Below, piece after piece: positions 10,424 through 21,000 of a DNA stretch of 64,000 bases; positions within the stretch are counted from its first letter, which is position 1, and the number at the start of each line of letters is the position of its first letter. Below the pieces are notes generated by a model. That model saw nothing but the letters and a program-made list of their open reading frames with translations. It ran no database searches and was not told the DNA's origin. The position numbers and the translations under genes are program-made. This stretch comes from Calamus simplicifolius (taxonomy: Eukaryota > Streptophyta > Magnoliopsida > Arecales > Arecaceae), in assembly GCA_900491605.1 (NCBI GenBank), contig UESW01004572.1, forward strand, positions 464,640 through 528,639, in the 5' to 3' direction.

Positions 10424-10885
10424 GGTTCGGCCTTCATCATTCGCAGGCCACAGAGCGATATGCTGGCAGCTGACGGATTTGGTACCCTGAATTTCTCTGT
10501 CCCTATGTCTGAGCTTTATGCTCATGGGCAGGTATTTCTTATGCTTCTCAGACTCTTCGAGCACAGAGGCTTGTGATTGAGGGAGACTCTATGACAGTCA
10601 TACAGTGGATGCAGAAGGAGAGTGTTCCTGATGTATCCACCAATCCGATCCTCAGGGATATTTGGACCATGCTTCAGGAGGTGGATACTGCCCAGATTCG
10701 ACATGTATTTCGTGAAGCCAATACGGCAGCTGATTGGGCAGACGACCGTGACTCAGCATGTAGGTTATAGGATATGGAGGATGGGTGACCTCTGTCCCCC
10801 TGTGTTGTTACAAATTTTATATTCGGATGTATCTGGGTTGACCCACATTAGACTAGTATGATCGCTCGTCTGTACAAAAAAAAAA
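10424..10885 (+). mobile_element. 5'-truncated LINE with RNase H remnant, poly(A) tail and 17-bp target duplication
   Basis: The insert ends in an A-run (10875-10887) and is bounded by identical 17-bp direct repeats starting AAGATTGCAAATGGG, at 10407-10423 and 10886-10902. Inside, 10573-10770 encodes a plant RNase H-like (RVT_3) segment with VIEGDSMTVIQWMQ and HVFREANTAADW, found at the C-terminus of many plant LINE polyproteins. The ORF is broken. The exact direct repeats and A-tail mark target-primed insertion of a 462-bp fragment, shortly downstream of the Ty3/gypsy LTR. Confidence 0.85.
10573..10770 (+). pseudogene. RNase H (RVT_3-like) fragment of a LINE
   Basis: About 65 residues show the second half of an RNase H fold: a strand ending in Glu-Gly-Asp-Ser (a catalytic aspartate) at the start, an alpha region, then HVFREANTAAD. 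An upstream stretch in another frame (…FSVPMSELYA near 10495-10520) is the preceding part of the same domain. Such domains in host-like genes usually come from LINEs, and the poly(A) tail and target duplication around it prove that origin here. Confidence 0.75.
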
Positions 10886-10902
10886 AAGATTGCAAATGGG
10901 TT

Positions 10903-13767
10903 AAATCGATTCATGATTTGTTCTAGTTTCAATCCGACTAGATTCAATTCGGTCCATATTAAAAGATTCATATTTTGGGTTGGATTGGAAAATTGACTTC
11001 AATTTAAATTCGAATTGGATTCGATGAATCTTATATTTTTTTGATCCTATTTGATTCGAACCCAATTTATCCCGACCGATAAATTTTAATTATATAAATC
11101 ATTTTCCTATACTCTAATTATTTTTATAAATTCAATTCTAATTTTAATTTTAATTCTTCTTTTCATCCTAACAACCGAATCTCCTCCCATATTTTTTATT
11201 ATATTTAGATATTTATATTTTATTATTTATTAGGATGGATTCTTATTTATAATATCCTTAAGTATATCAATAAATTTTTAAATATCATAATTTTAAATAT
11301 AAGAATAATTATTTTCTTGGATAGAATTAAGAGTAGTTGAATAAAAATTAGTTTAAGTCGATTATTTTTAATCTCATTTAAATTTTTTAATAGATCTATA
11401 TTTAATTATTAATTACTAGATTTTAGCAATAAAAACTAGTTAGATGCTGACTTAAATAAAGTATTTTGGATAAGACCCGAATAATCCATCAAATCTAAAA
11501 TTTCTTTCATAAATCCAATCTAATCCAATCCAATTCACTAAATATGAGTTGGGTCTAAATTCAGAATGAAGATCCGAATGTAAAATCAGATTGAATTGGA
11601 ATCAAGCATAACTAAAAATTAATGTTCCGATCAATTTACAGCCTTATTATTTATTTATTTATTATTATTAGTAGTAGTAGTAGTAGTATTAGTATTAGTA
11701 AGTCAATTCCCTCATCCGCTAGCTTGTTATGAACGGCGGTACCAAGCCCTTCTCTCAAGGTGGATTAGATATAGAGTCTCCCTTGATGTAGGTTTTACTT
11801 TCTCTTCTCAAAAAATCTCTACGATGGTAGCAGAGAGATACCCCCAAGCTCTGTTAATGAACCTTTGCCACATCCTGCCACCAACAACGTAAGCTCTCCG
11901 AAAAAGATATGAGAAAATATTCACGTGTTTTAAATGCAAATAGAACAAATAGGCTCAGAGCGACAATGAAGTTCGTTAAACCGCCCCTTGTCACTAGACG
12001 ATCCTCTAACCTTCTGTTTGGATGGAGAGAAAATTAGGAAGGAAAAAAAATTAAGAGAAAAAATAGAAGGTGGTGGGCTCCACATAAAAGTTTTCTCCCC
12101 GTTAGATAAAAAACTCAAAAGTGCTCTTTTATTTTTTTTTTCATTCCAATATTGACCCTTCCAAAAAAATAACTGATGCATTTTTAATCATATATAATAA
12201 AGATATTATTACCATTATAAATTATCAACTTTTTCTTCTCTCTATTTTTCTTCCACTCATCCAAAAAGAATGAGAGAAAATATTTTTCTTCAATTTTCTT
12301 TCTCTTCAATTTTCTTTTCTTCCACTTTTCTTTTCTCCCAGTTTTCTTTCCTCCCATTTGTCTCTCCAAATAAATGCACGAGCTTACGTTGGCATAAATA
12401 GGCTACACCTTTTTCTATTTGGTTATTGCCGGGCCATACCAATTGATGAGGTGAATCCATCACTAATTAGGACTTCAAATGGGCCATCTCACCTATAATT
12501 CGGCTTGATCTTGGTCTGATTGGACTTGGCTCGATCAGTATTTGAAACTTCATGAGTTGGGTCATATATATTTAAAATTGAGTTGGTCTAAATTCAAAAT
12601 CAAACCTAGGCATTATATTTTTTAACTGCCGACTTAATTTTGATTCCATTGGATTTGTCTCCATCGGTATTTGAAAACTAACGAGTTAGATTGTATGAAA
12701 ATATTGAGCTGATCTAAATTCAAAATTGAACCCAAAATCTTATATTTTTTAATTCATCATGCAACATTCGAGTCTAACTTGAATCAATAATAATTTTTAA
12801 AAAAGCCATACTCAACCTAACCTAGTCCGATCCAAAAATCTGAATTATATACCTCATTCTCCTTTACTCTAATTATTTTTTGTTAATTCATTTAATGAAT
12901 TCTCATTTAAATAAAATTTTCTTTTTCTATTTTAATAATTATATCTCTTATCATTTATTTTTGCTTACTATATTTAAACATTTATATTTCATTATTTGTT
13001 TTGATGGGTTCCTTTTTATACTTTTCTTATGTACATCAATATATATGTTTAAAAGTATAATTTGTAGACTTAACAAGGGCCAATTATTTTGATAAAATTA
13101 AAAGTTTTTAAATAAAATTTAAGTTTAAGTTGGCTCTTTATAGGTTTCTTTAAATTTTTTAGTGAATTTATATATAATATCAATTATTAGTTTTAACTAA
13201 AAATAATAACTAAGTAATTGATTCAAATATAAATTCAACTAGATTGAATCCTAGTTTGAACCCGAATATTTTTAATTAGGCCATGTCATACTTAACCTTA
13301 ACATAATCTAAATAACTATTAGGTCTGAAATCCTTTTTATCATTTTGATCTGACATGATCCATTTGTGGCCTTATTAGTAATATGGGCGCCTGTAAAATA
13401 ATGTGAGCCTATTTTATACTAAAATGCTTTATAACATCATCAACATCCTAAATATTATTGGTTATGGGAAATTTTACCAATATCTACAATAATAACGCCA
13501 CTAACAGGCAAAGGAACTAGCTTTTTTCTTTTTCTTTTTTTTGTTGCTCCTTGGTTAGCGATAGTGTGGAGCCTCTCATCATCTTTGCTTTTGAGCTCAT
13601 CTTGAGCTCTCTAAAGCTTCGATCCATGCTTTGGATTTGAAAACTCTAGTTTGTATCTTTTAGGTTGGGTTTCTTCTTGAACTATAGTTCAGAGAGATCT
13701 TTCCAAATTCAAGCCCTTTTCTTTTCATCAAAACTTGGAGAGCACTCCATTTTCTATCATCTTCTCC

Positions 13768-13769
<2 letters not shown>
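10903..13769. other. AT-rich intergenic DNA, no gene recognised
   Basis: About 2.9 kb with stops in all frames. It contains scattered degenerate copies of a GATTGGATTCGA-like theme (10920-11070, 11500-11620, 12490-12760, 13220-13340), a short-tandem patch at 11645-11700, and a purine/pyrimidine-biased patch at 12010-12360. I see no coding domain, RNA gene or clear transposon end here. Confidence 0.5.
11645..11700 (+). repeat. Compound TTA/TTTA and TAG microsatellite
   Basis: Runs of TTAT/TTA pass into GTA repeats (GTAGTAGTAGTAGTAGTA) and end in TATTAGTATTAGTA. Confidence 0.9.

Positions 13770-13800
<31 letters not shown>
13770..13800 (+). repeat. (CA)15 microsatellite
   Basis: An unbroken run of alternating C and A, flanked by CTTCTCCTT and TGATGTTT. 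Confidence 0.97.
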
Positions 13801-13803
<3 letters not shown>

Positions 13804-15103
13804 ATGTTTCATTTGGTAGACTCTTTCCTCTAACTTGGTGCCTACTCTAGAGCTGCTTAATCCCCTAGAGGCCTCTTGTTTCCCTTTATCACTAACTCAT
13901 TTGCTAGTTACTTGGCTTTGGTTTGAATACCTCTCAGATCAAAGCTTCTAGCCCCTCTCCTTCTAATGGTTCCAATATGATGTATCATTCCTAGAAAAAT
14001 GTTGCTTCTACCTTGATTGGCACTAGTTTCTTTCTTTGTTAGATTTGCTTGGCTAGAAATATCTGAGCCCCTTACTCTTAAAACCCTGTCAAAATCGTTG
14101 AAGTCAACTCTTTCTCTAGCCTAACTTCCTCCTACTTTAAAGAGCTGAAGATCTCCGGGCTAACTTGGATGTTGTTTAGGAGGTCAGAGAGCCTGCCTTG
14201 TGGCAAAATTCTAGACTTGAGGTAGAGCAATTTGAATTCTTACCTCTTATCAATGTTGCTACCTCCTTGGTCTCTGTGATCCAATCACTCCTCTAATGTG
14301 ATCTCCATCGGCCTGAAGTCAAGCATAAATTGAGCCTCTTCTCCTTTTCTAGTCAACTCCCTTTTAACTAATTGGCTCAAGTTTGAGGGATTCTAGGTCC
14401 TTGCTTGCATGTGCTGCACCCCCACTCCATACTTAATGAAAGTTTCTAGCTTGGTTCTTCCTAAGAAATTCAAGATGTTCAATAATTGATTTTACAAGAA
14501 ATTTCATGTTCTAATATGTGCCCATTAAGGTAGAAGCCATGTGGCATCTTATGTCCTCTTCATACTAAAACTCATAAGACTGAGCTAAAGTCACAACCAA
14601 AAGATGAGATCATTTTAGTAATGTTAAAATAATAAAACTATGTGGTTGCCTTAGAGATTGCTATGGAATAGAGTATACCAAGTCACCTTGGTCTATGAAT
14701 TCTTTTGCCATCCATGTACCTCATCCTCATCACTATAATAATATAATTATCATTTTTATGTCCTATATGTCATTGGCTGCTATCCTAAGCATGGGAGCGA
14801 TGCCAAAAGAGCCAATAATGAAGGAGAGTGATGGATACATATCTTGTATAATACAAACTTTATTTACTTTGTAGGCTACCAAACTCCTCCCTTGATGCCC
14901 ACACCACAAAACCTAGAGCTTTATTAGGAGAAGATAATCCAAATAGGATTCAAACTCCTAGTCTCATCCAAACTCTATTTAGGATAAGGTTTATATAAGA
15001 TGGAGTAACCATCTTATCTTAATCTTTATTGGGAGCAAAGAATTCACATGGGATTCAACTTTTAGTCTTATCCAAACTCCATTTAGGATCAAGTTTAGAT
15101 AAA

Positions 15104-15325
15104 ATGGACCAATGTTCTTATCTTATTCTCCTTATAACCCATACAAATGCCTCATGAATCTTAGGTTGGGTATGAAAACCTAACCCTAAGTCCAACATAT
15201 CCTACTCATCCATAATGGACCAATGTTCTTATCTTATTCTCCTTATAACCCATACAAATGCCTCATGAATCTTAGGTTGGGTATGAAAACCTAACCCTAA
15301 GTCCAACATATCCTACTCATCCATA
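15104..15325 (+). repeat. Perfect 111-bp tandem duplication
   Basis: 15104-15214 is repeated base for base at 15215-15325, starting ATGGACCAATGTTC, and a few bases of a third start follow. The identity means it is recent compared with its degenerate surroundings. Confidence 0.95.
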
Positions 15326-15601
15326 ATGGGTGTTACTCTCTTCACATGTCTTCTCAATATTTCTAACACATTACTCTTCATATAGGTAATGGAGTATGTA
15401 ATCGGATGAAGCGTACTTAAAATGAGAGTGCTATATTAAGTCACCATCTAATTGACATAGCACATCGTCCTCAAAATATTATCTATGCCCTAGATTATCT
15501 AACCACATCAAACCAAGTGCCTCTAATTCCTCTTGAGGGTCATCTTAAAGCATCACTTGACCTCTCAATACTGGTCCTTATACTTATGATTATTATGCAC
15601 A

Positions 15602-15713
15602 ATAAATGGGGACAGTTGCCTAGGCTATAAGCCATAAAACTTGAAGTGTAATATCATATAAATGGGGATAATTGCCTGAGCTATAAGCCATAAAATTTGA
15701 AGTGTAGTATCAG
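15602..15713 (+). repeat. 56-bp tandem duplication
   Basis: ATAAATGGGGACAGTTGCC… at 15602-15657 recurs as ATAAATGGGGATAATTGCC… at 15658-15713 with a few substitutions. Confidence 0.9.
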
Positions 15714-16974
15714 ACTATCTTTCCTTGATCTTGATATCAGTTCACTATGATCCAATTATTTTCCTAGACATACTTCATGAGATCGCATCAATCATGATCT
15801 TGAAAGATATGCTAAGGTAGTAATATCAAATCTTTGCTACATGACACCGATCTAAGTCAAAGGGCATTATAAAATTTAGGCCCGTACAATGAAAAAGAAG
15901 GAATCAATCATGTCACTCTCCTACAATATCGGTTGTAGCAAATACATTATACATTATATGCTACGACAAAGCTCTCACTCAACCAGATGTGTCACTCTCA
16001 ATGCCATACAAAGCTTAGTCTAGTTGCCACACTGGCTACTGGCTTAAGCAACCCTGATCCATTAGCTTATAAAGAGTCTTGTTTAAGTGGTCACATTCAG
16101 CTCTTAATTAGATTTAATATGGAGTTATAGAGGATTCATATATTCAACTCTTCTGACTCTCATCTTAGACATATACATTCTTTACTTATCACTTAGGTGC
16201 CAAAGAATTCACTCTCATTACAAAAGTAGAACTGTGACCCCATTCATCTCATCCTACTAGCTATCAAAACGCAATACGATCGTCTATATAAGGGAGCTGA
16301 TATAATCTGATGACACTAATAAACAATCTAGTGATGTAGATAAGCAATACCATTTATACAAATACACATAAAAAAAGATAATAAATATCTCTTATTAACC
16401 AATGCATAAGATACAATCTAATGTTGAATAGGTAATCCACTCAAATCCTATGCAATCCCAAATTCCTAACATGGGACTGGTACATAACTCTAGGGAGGGG
16501 CTTAGTCATCGAGTTAGCCAATTTCTTATCAAAAAAGATATGCGTCAAGATCACTATCGGCCTCCATATTATCCCCTACCTCACCAGGAGCACTTCGATA
16601 TGGATGACGTGGGATGCAAGAGTAAATTTGTTTTAATTTTATGCTTTATTATTGATGAATTCTTTTAGGAGATGTGGTGTTCGAATCTTCTACTTTAGGG
16701 TTGGAAAAGTTTTGATTAGGAGATTGTGATTATTCTTATTAGCCTTGTAGTGTAGATGTTATTCAAAGAAATTTTATTATTTATATTTATTTGTTGTTCC
16801 AAAATTCAAAGTGATATTATTATAATTATATTTTATTTATTATTATTATTTGAATGAGTTAGGTCATATTTTCCTCCTCTTTCACGTCTCGTTTTTGCCT
16901 TCATGTTTGTCCTCATTTTGAGTTCCGGCCTTAGCTAGGTAAGAAAGCATGATCCAAAGATTTTAATAGGGCAA

Positions 16975-17260
16975 GCATCTTTTTAAATCGAGTCGGGCTT
17001 GATTTACGAGTAGAGCTCTATTTGGCAAGCATCTTTTTTTTTAATCGAGTCAAACTTGATTTACGAGCAAAGCTCTATTTTAAATCGAGTCAGACTCAAT
17101 TAGAGAGAAGGTTCCAATTAGATCGAGTCAAGCTCAATTAAGGAGTAGGGCTCCAACTAGATCGAATGAAGAGTAGAACTCCAATTGAATTGAGTCAAGC
17201 TCAATTTGAAAATAGAGCTCTATTTAAATCAAGTCAGGCTCGATTATTATTTGATTGAAC
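16975..17260 (+). repeat. Degenerate tandem repeat of about 40-60 bp
   Basis: The theme AAATCGAGTCAGGCTCGATT…AGAGCTCTATT recurs about six times with changing spacing: near 16984, 17040, 17082, 17118, 17158, 17190 and 17225. Many copies contain inverted halves (GAGTC…GCTC). No coding signal. Confidence 0.75.
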
Positions 17261-17814
17261 CTACTTCAAGCCTGATTTTGAATCAATATAAGCTCTAGCC
17301 TTTTTCAACGGCTTAATAACATTTATCCAGTTGAAACCAATTCAAACTTATACAGACCTGAAGTGGGTTTTATTCAAGATTAATTCAAGATCACCCGAAG
17401 CTTTATTTCAGGCTTGATTCACTTACTGATTGTATATTAGCTAAACCAAAATTAATTTTTTGATTGGATCTAATAATTCAACTTTTGAGCAGAAATGCAA
17501 CGGAAATGCATTTTCAAACTTCAGTACAATATCCTGTATACTGATTCAGGGTAATGTACATTGCTTGTTCTGAACCAGTAATTTAGCATTAAATTTTTCT
17601 CGCACAATGCAGATTGTGTGTATATACTACAACCATTAGAGGATAGCATCATATATTTTACTGTTTGAGAAATTAGAATGATATCAAGATAAACAGAAGA
17701 TTGCTTCAAACTATTTGATAGTTCTGAAACAGTAGGGTTCTCAAATCTTTGCACTGTTTCCAGGTCTCATCCATAATCACCTTCACAGTCTAAGAGGCAA
17801 TTATTTGAACTTGA

Positions 17815-17820
17815 TTTATT
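17815..17820 (-). promoter_or_regulatory. Candidate poly(A) signal of the COR27-like gene
   Basis: AATAAA on the minus strand, about 52 bases after the stop codon at 17872. The transcript end itself cannot be fixed, and sequence down to about 17500 could be 3' UTR. Confidence 0.5.
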
Positions 17821-17871
17821 GCTACCATCCTCTTTTACTTAAACAAGATCCAAACCATCACACTTTAGCTT

Positions 17872-18024
17872 CTAGTCTTCAAACAATGCATGCCTATTTA
17901 CCAAATGCTGGAAGTCAGCTGTGCCTTCTGACTTCCTGTTGTCATATTCTGCTTCATTTCTTTTCAGAAAAGCTGGATTATCTTTGAAACTTGGTGGTTG
18001 AAGTAATTTAGCTGATCGAACTAC
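17872..18024 (-). CDS. COR27: COR27-like exon 5 (50 codons and stop)
   Basis: Acceptor CTTTTTTCAG before 18024 follows a pyrimidine-rich tract. The frame begins VVRSAKLLQPP and ends …HALFED with TAG at 17874-17872. The open frame, its length and its fit with the splice phases support a true C-terminal exon, although I do not recall this tail from known family members. Confidence 0.65.
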   Translation of the reverse strand, partial: VVRSAKLLQPPSFKDNPAFLKRNEAEYDNRKSEGTADFQHLVNRHALFED

Positions 18025-21000
18025 CTGAAAAAAGGATAAAAAAAATGAAACTTCAATGATAATACCCTAGAAGCATGAAAACAATCCAGTATAAACGCAG
18101 AACTAGTGAAACGGACGACAACCAAAATACCAGAATCCAAGCAGGACTTATCTTTGATCAAGACATCAGTGACTTCAGTTTTCACTCTCTTCCTCCTGGA
18201 AGATCCACTAATCTCTTCCACTCCTTCTGAATCCTCATCCACAAAGTTCTGATCTGATACCTCTGCATGAAGTCCATTGTTGTGCCCTTTGTTATGATGC
18301 AAGAAAATAAAATCATTTTTCTCAATTTTTTTTGTTTTAGTTGTGAAAGTGAGATGGAAATATAGAAAGTAATGAGGATGAGATGTGACATCTAAATATC
18401 TACCTTTATTCTTTTATTGGAACCACCAATGGTGAACCATGAAGTGACACCAAGATTTGGTTTAAATTAAAACAAAGTATACAACAAACTAATTGCAGTT
18501 CTTAGGCTAAACTGGAACTAATTTGTTCCATCGCTAAAAACTCAGAGTATGTCAGTGCTAATTATGGGGACATGAGGTTGATTCTAGGTGTAGCAACAAT
18601 AATATTAAACTCCTGAGTATCACTATTATGGACTAAAGACGATCTGGTTGTTGACATTAAGGTGATAGCTAGATGATATGTTCAATATGTGTAGACTAAG
18701 TAGTTCCAAAGTTCCTATAAGCAGTTAATTGGTTGAAGTTGGAAGAAAAGGACATGCCTAAAGGTTAGTTGAATCAGAACAATATATGAAATGTGAATTT
18801 AGTGATGACATGTAAGGCAATGAGTCCCTAATCAATATTTGTTATAAAGATATCTCCCTTTATGATATAACTTATCTTGCAACTATCATAACCAAAGTTT
18901 TAAATCTTATGCGACATAGACATTTCAGTTTTTTTTACAAAACGAGAGGCTTCACGTCCTGTCAGTCCCAATCCTCAACCCAGTTAGGCTTCGCGTCCTG
19001 TCGGTCCCTAATCAATATTTGTTATAAAGATATCTCCCTTTATGATATAACTTATCTTGTAACTATCATAACCAAAGTTTTAAATCTTATGCGACATAGA
19101 CATTTCAGTTTTTTTAACAGAACGAGAAGCTTCGCGTCCTGTCGGTCCCAATCCTCAACCCAGTTAGGCATATTAGTATTTGCTTAGGATTTTTTTCTTA
19201 AAAAATTATTTATGAAACTTTAGTGTCTTATTTAATTTTTAAACATATTTGAACTTCAAAAGTTATTTATAATAAATTAAATCTATTTAAAATTATAGTG
19301 TCAGGATGGTATGACTTTAAAAGATGTGGTAAAATTTTAAAAAATAGAATTAAAAATAAACATATACGAGATATGATAAGAGTAGCCTCAATTAAAGATA
19401 AAATGAGAGAAAATCAATTAAGGTGATTTGGACATATACAATGAAAACCTTTAGATACTCTAGTTAGAAAGAATATTTTTTAATAATCCATAGTAATGAT
19501 AAAGGTAAAGGTGGATCTAAACTAACATGGATAGAAATAATTAAAAAAGATATAACTATTTGTAATTTGAGTATCGACTTAGTCCTGAATGGAGCAAAGT
19601 GGAGGAGCAGAGTCATGTAGCCGACCCTATGTAGTTGGAAAAAGGTTTAGATGAGTTGAGTTGAGTGTCAGGATGATATGACTGAGACCCGTCCTGAAAT
19701 CTCTTTGGGATAGGATGGCACAGGATGGCCAAGACCCATCCCAAAATCTCTTTGGATGGGACTGAACTGGAGATGGTCCTCCTCTCACTGAGACTTGAAT
19801 CACTATTATAATTTACACATTCAAACTTGATATACCATACCAATGTGTACTACCTTATACTAGATGTATCATACCATATCGATACTAAACCAAGATTTAG
19901 CATGGGGAATATATAAGTCTCCTAACATTGAACTGACTAGCATATCAAAAATATTGGAATGTAACAAGTCTCCTAATGTTGAACTGACCAGCATATCAAG
20001 TATACTGCCACCGCACAAGTGTACTGATTCAGGGTGCAATACTGAGATTGTGCAACCTTGCATTCAGTAAGTTTAAAGGTGAATGACCTAAAGGAGTATA
20101 TCATTATTCTTGCTTGCAGCTTAGACACTAGACTAGCAAATTTTGCGACAAAATTAGTGGGAAATAAAGATAATCCATATACTTAGAAGAGCAACAAAGA
20201 CCCCAGAATGTTAAGTTTTATATTATATAGGATGTATAGAAGATTCAAAAAGCAAGGAGATTTGAATGACCTAAGGACATGCTAAGAAAGATGTGCTCAT
20301 TTTTATATGAAGAGGTGAAAATATTGAACTTTTTAATGCAGAAAGGGCAAGTTAACCTTGCATTTCTTGTAGAAAAATTGATGATAATAAGAAAACCAGA
20401 GCTTTCTGATAAGAAAAGGGGACAAAAATCTTAATGCTTTCATTAACCTCAACAATTGTGTTCCATGAAAAATTCTGACTAGTACTATTTCAGTAATGAT
20501 AATGATCTTAAGTAATGCAAAACTATACAATGAAACAAAGCCGCTAATAAAATGAAATAGATAGATCAAATAATAATTCCTAATAACTGGCATCCTAAAC
20601 ATAATGTATTTCAGCATATAGATTTCATATCACCAGTGCCTAGAGACAGTTTCTAATTTAATCCCAGATGATAAAAGTAAGCAATACAATGGTACAAGTC
20701 CAAACCGTAAACAACCAAAAGAAAACAGCCCTAATCACGATCCTTAACAACCTGAACTGTAGTCAAATCAAAATGGGAAAAAAATAGCATGCCTTTTTAC
20801 AGCATGTTTTTAATGTGATCTGAAGTTTTCCAATACAACTGATACTCTGAACCTCAATTTTACATGTTCATTTGATCATTTGTTGCACTACCATGAAACA
20901 TACTGTGTGTCAGCTCACATCATTACATTTAGTTTAAAGGAAAATCATCCTTAAGTCTTTTGATAGGATGATTCTACAAGTCATTCTTCCATTTTATACA

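Larger units (their letters stand above)
13801..16930. other. Intergenic DNA with tandem duplications, no gene recognised
   Basis: No ORF of a recognised family. It holds two imperfect copies of a ~110-bp unit (about 14921-15130), the 111-bp perfect duplication, the 56-bp duplication, and a TATA-like phrase TATATAAGGG near 16285. The region may be remains of an old LTR element, but no terminal motif, primer site or protein domain supports this. Confidence 0.4.

Noticed and set aside
10573..10770. Host RNase H-like gene
   Set aside because: The fragment lies between a 17-bp target duplication and a poly(A) tail and is frameshifted upstream, so it is a LINE piece.
16450..16668. 72-residue frame in the intergenic region
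   Set aside because: No recognised motif and random-looking composition, so length alone is not evidence.
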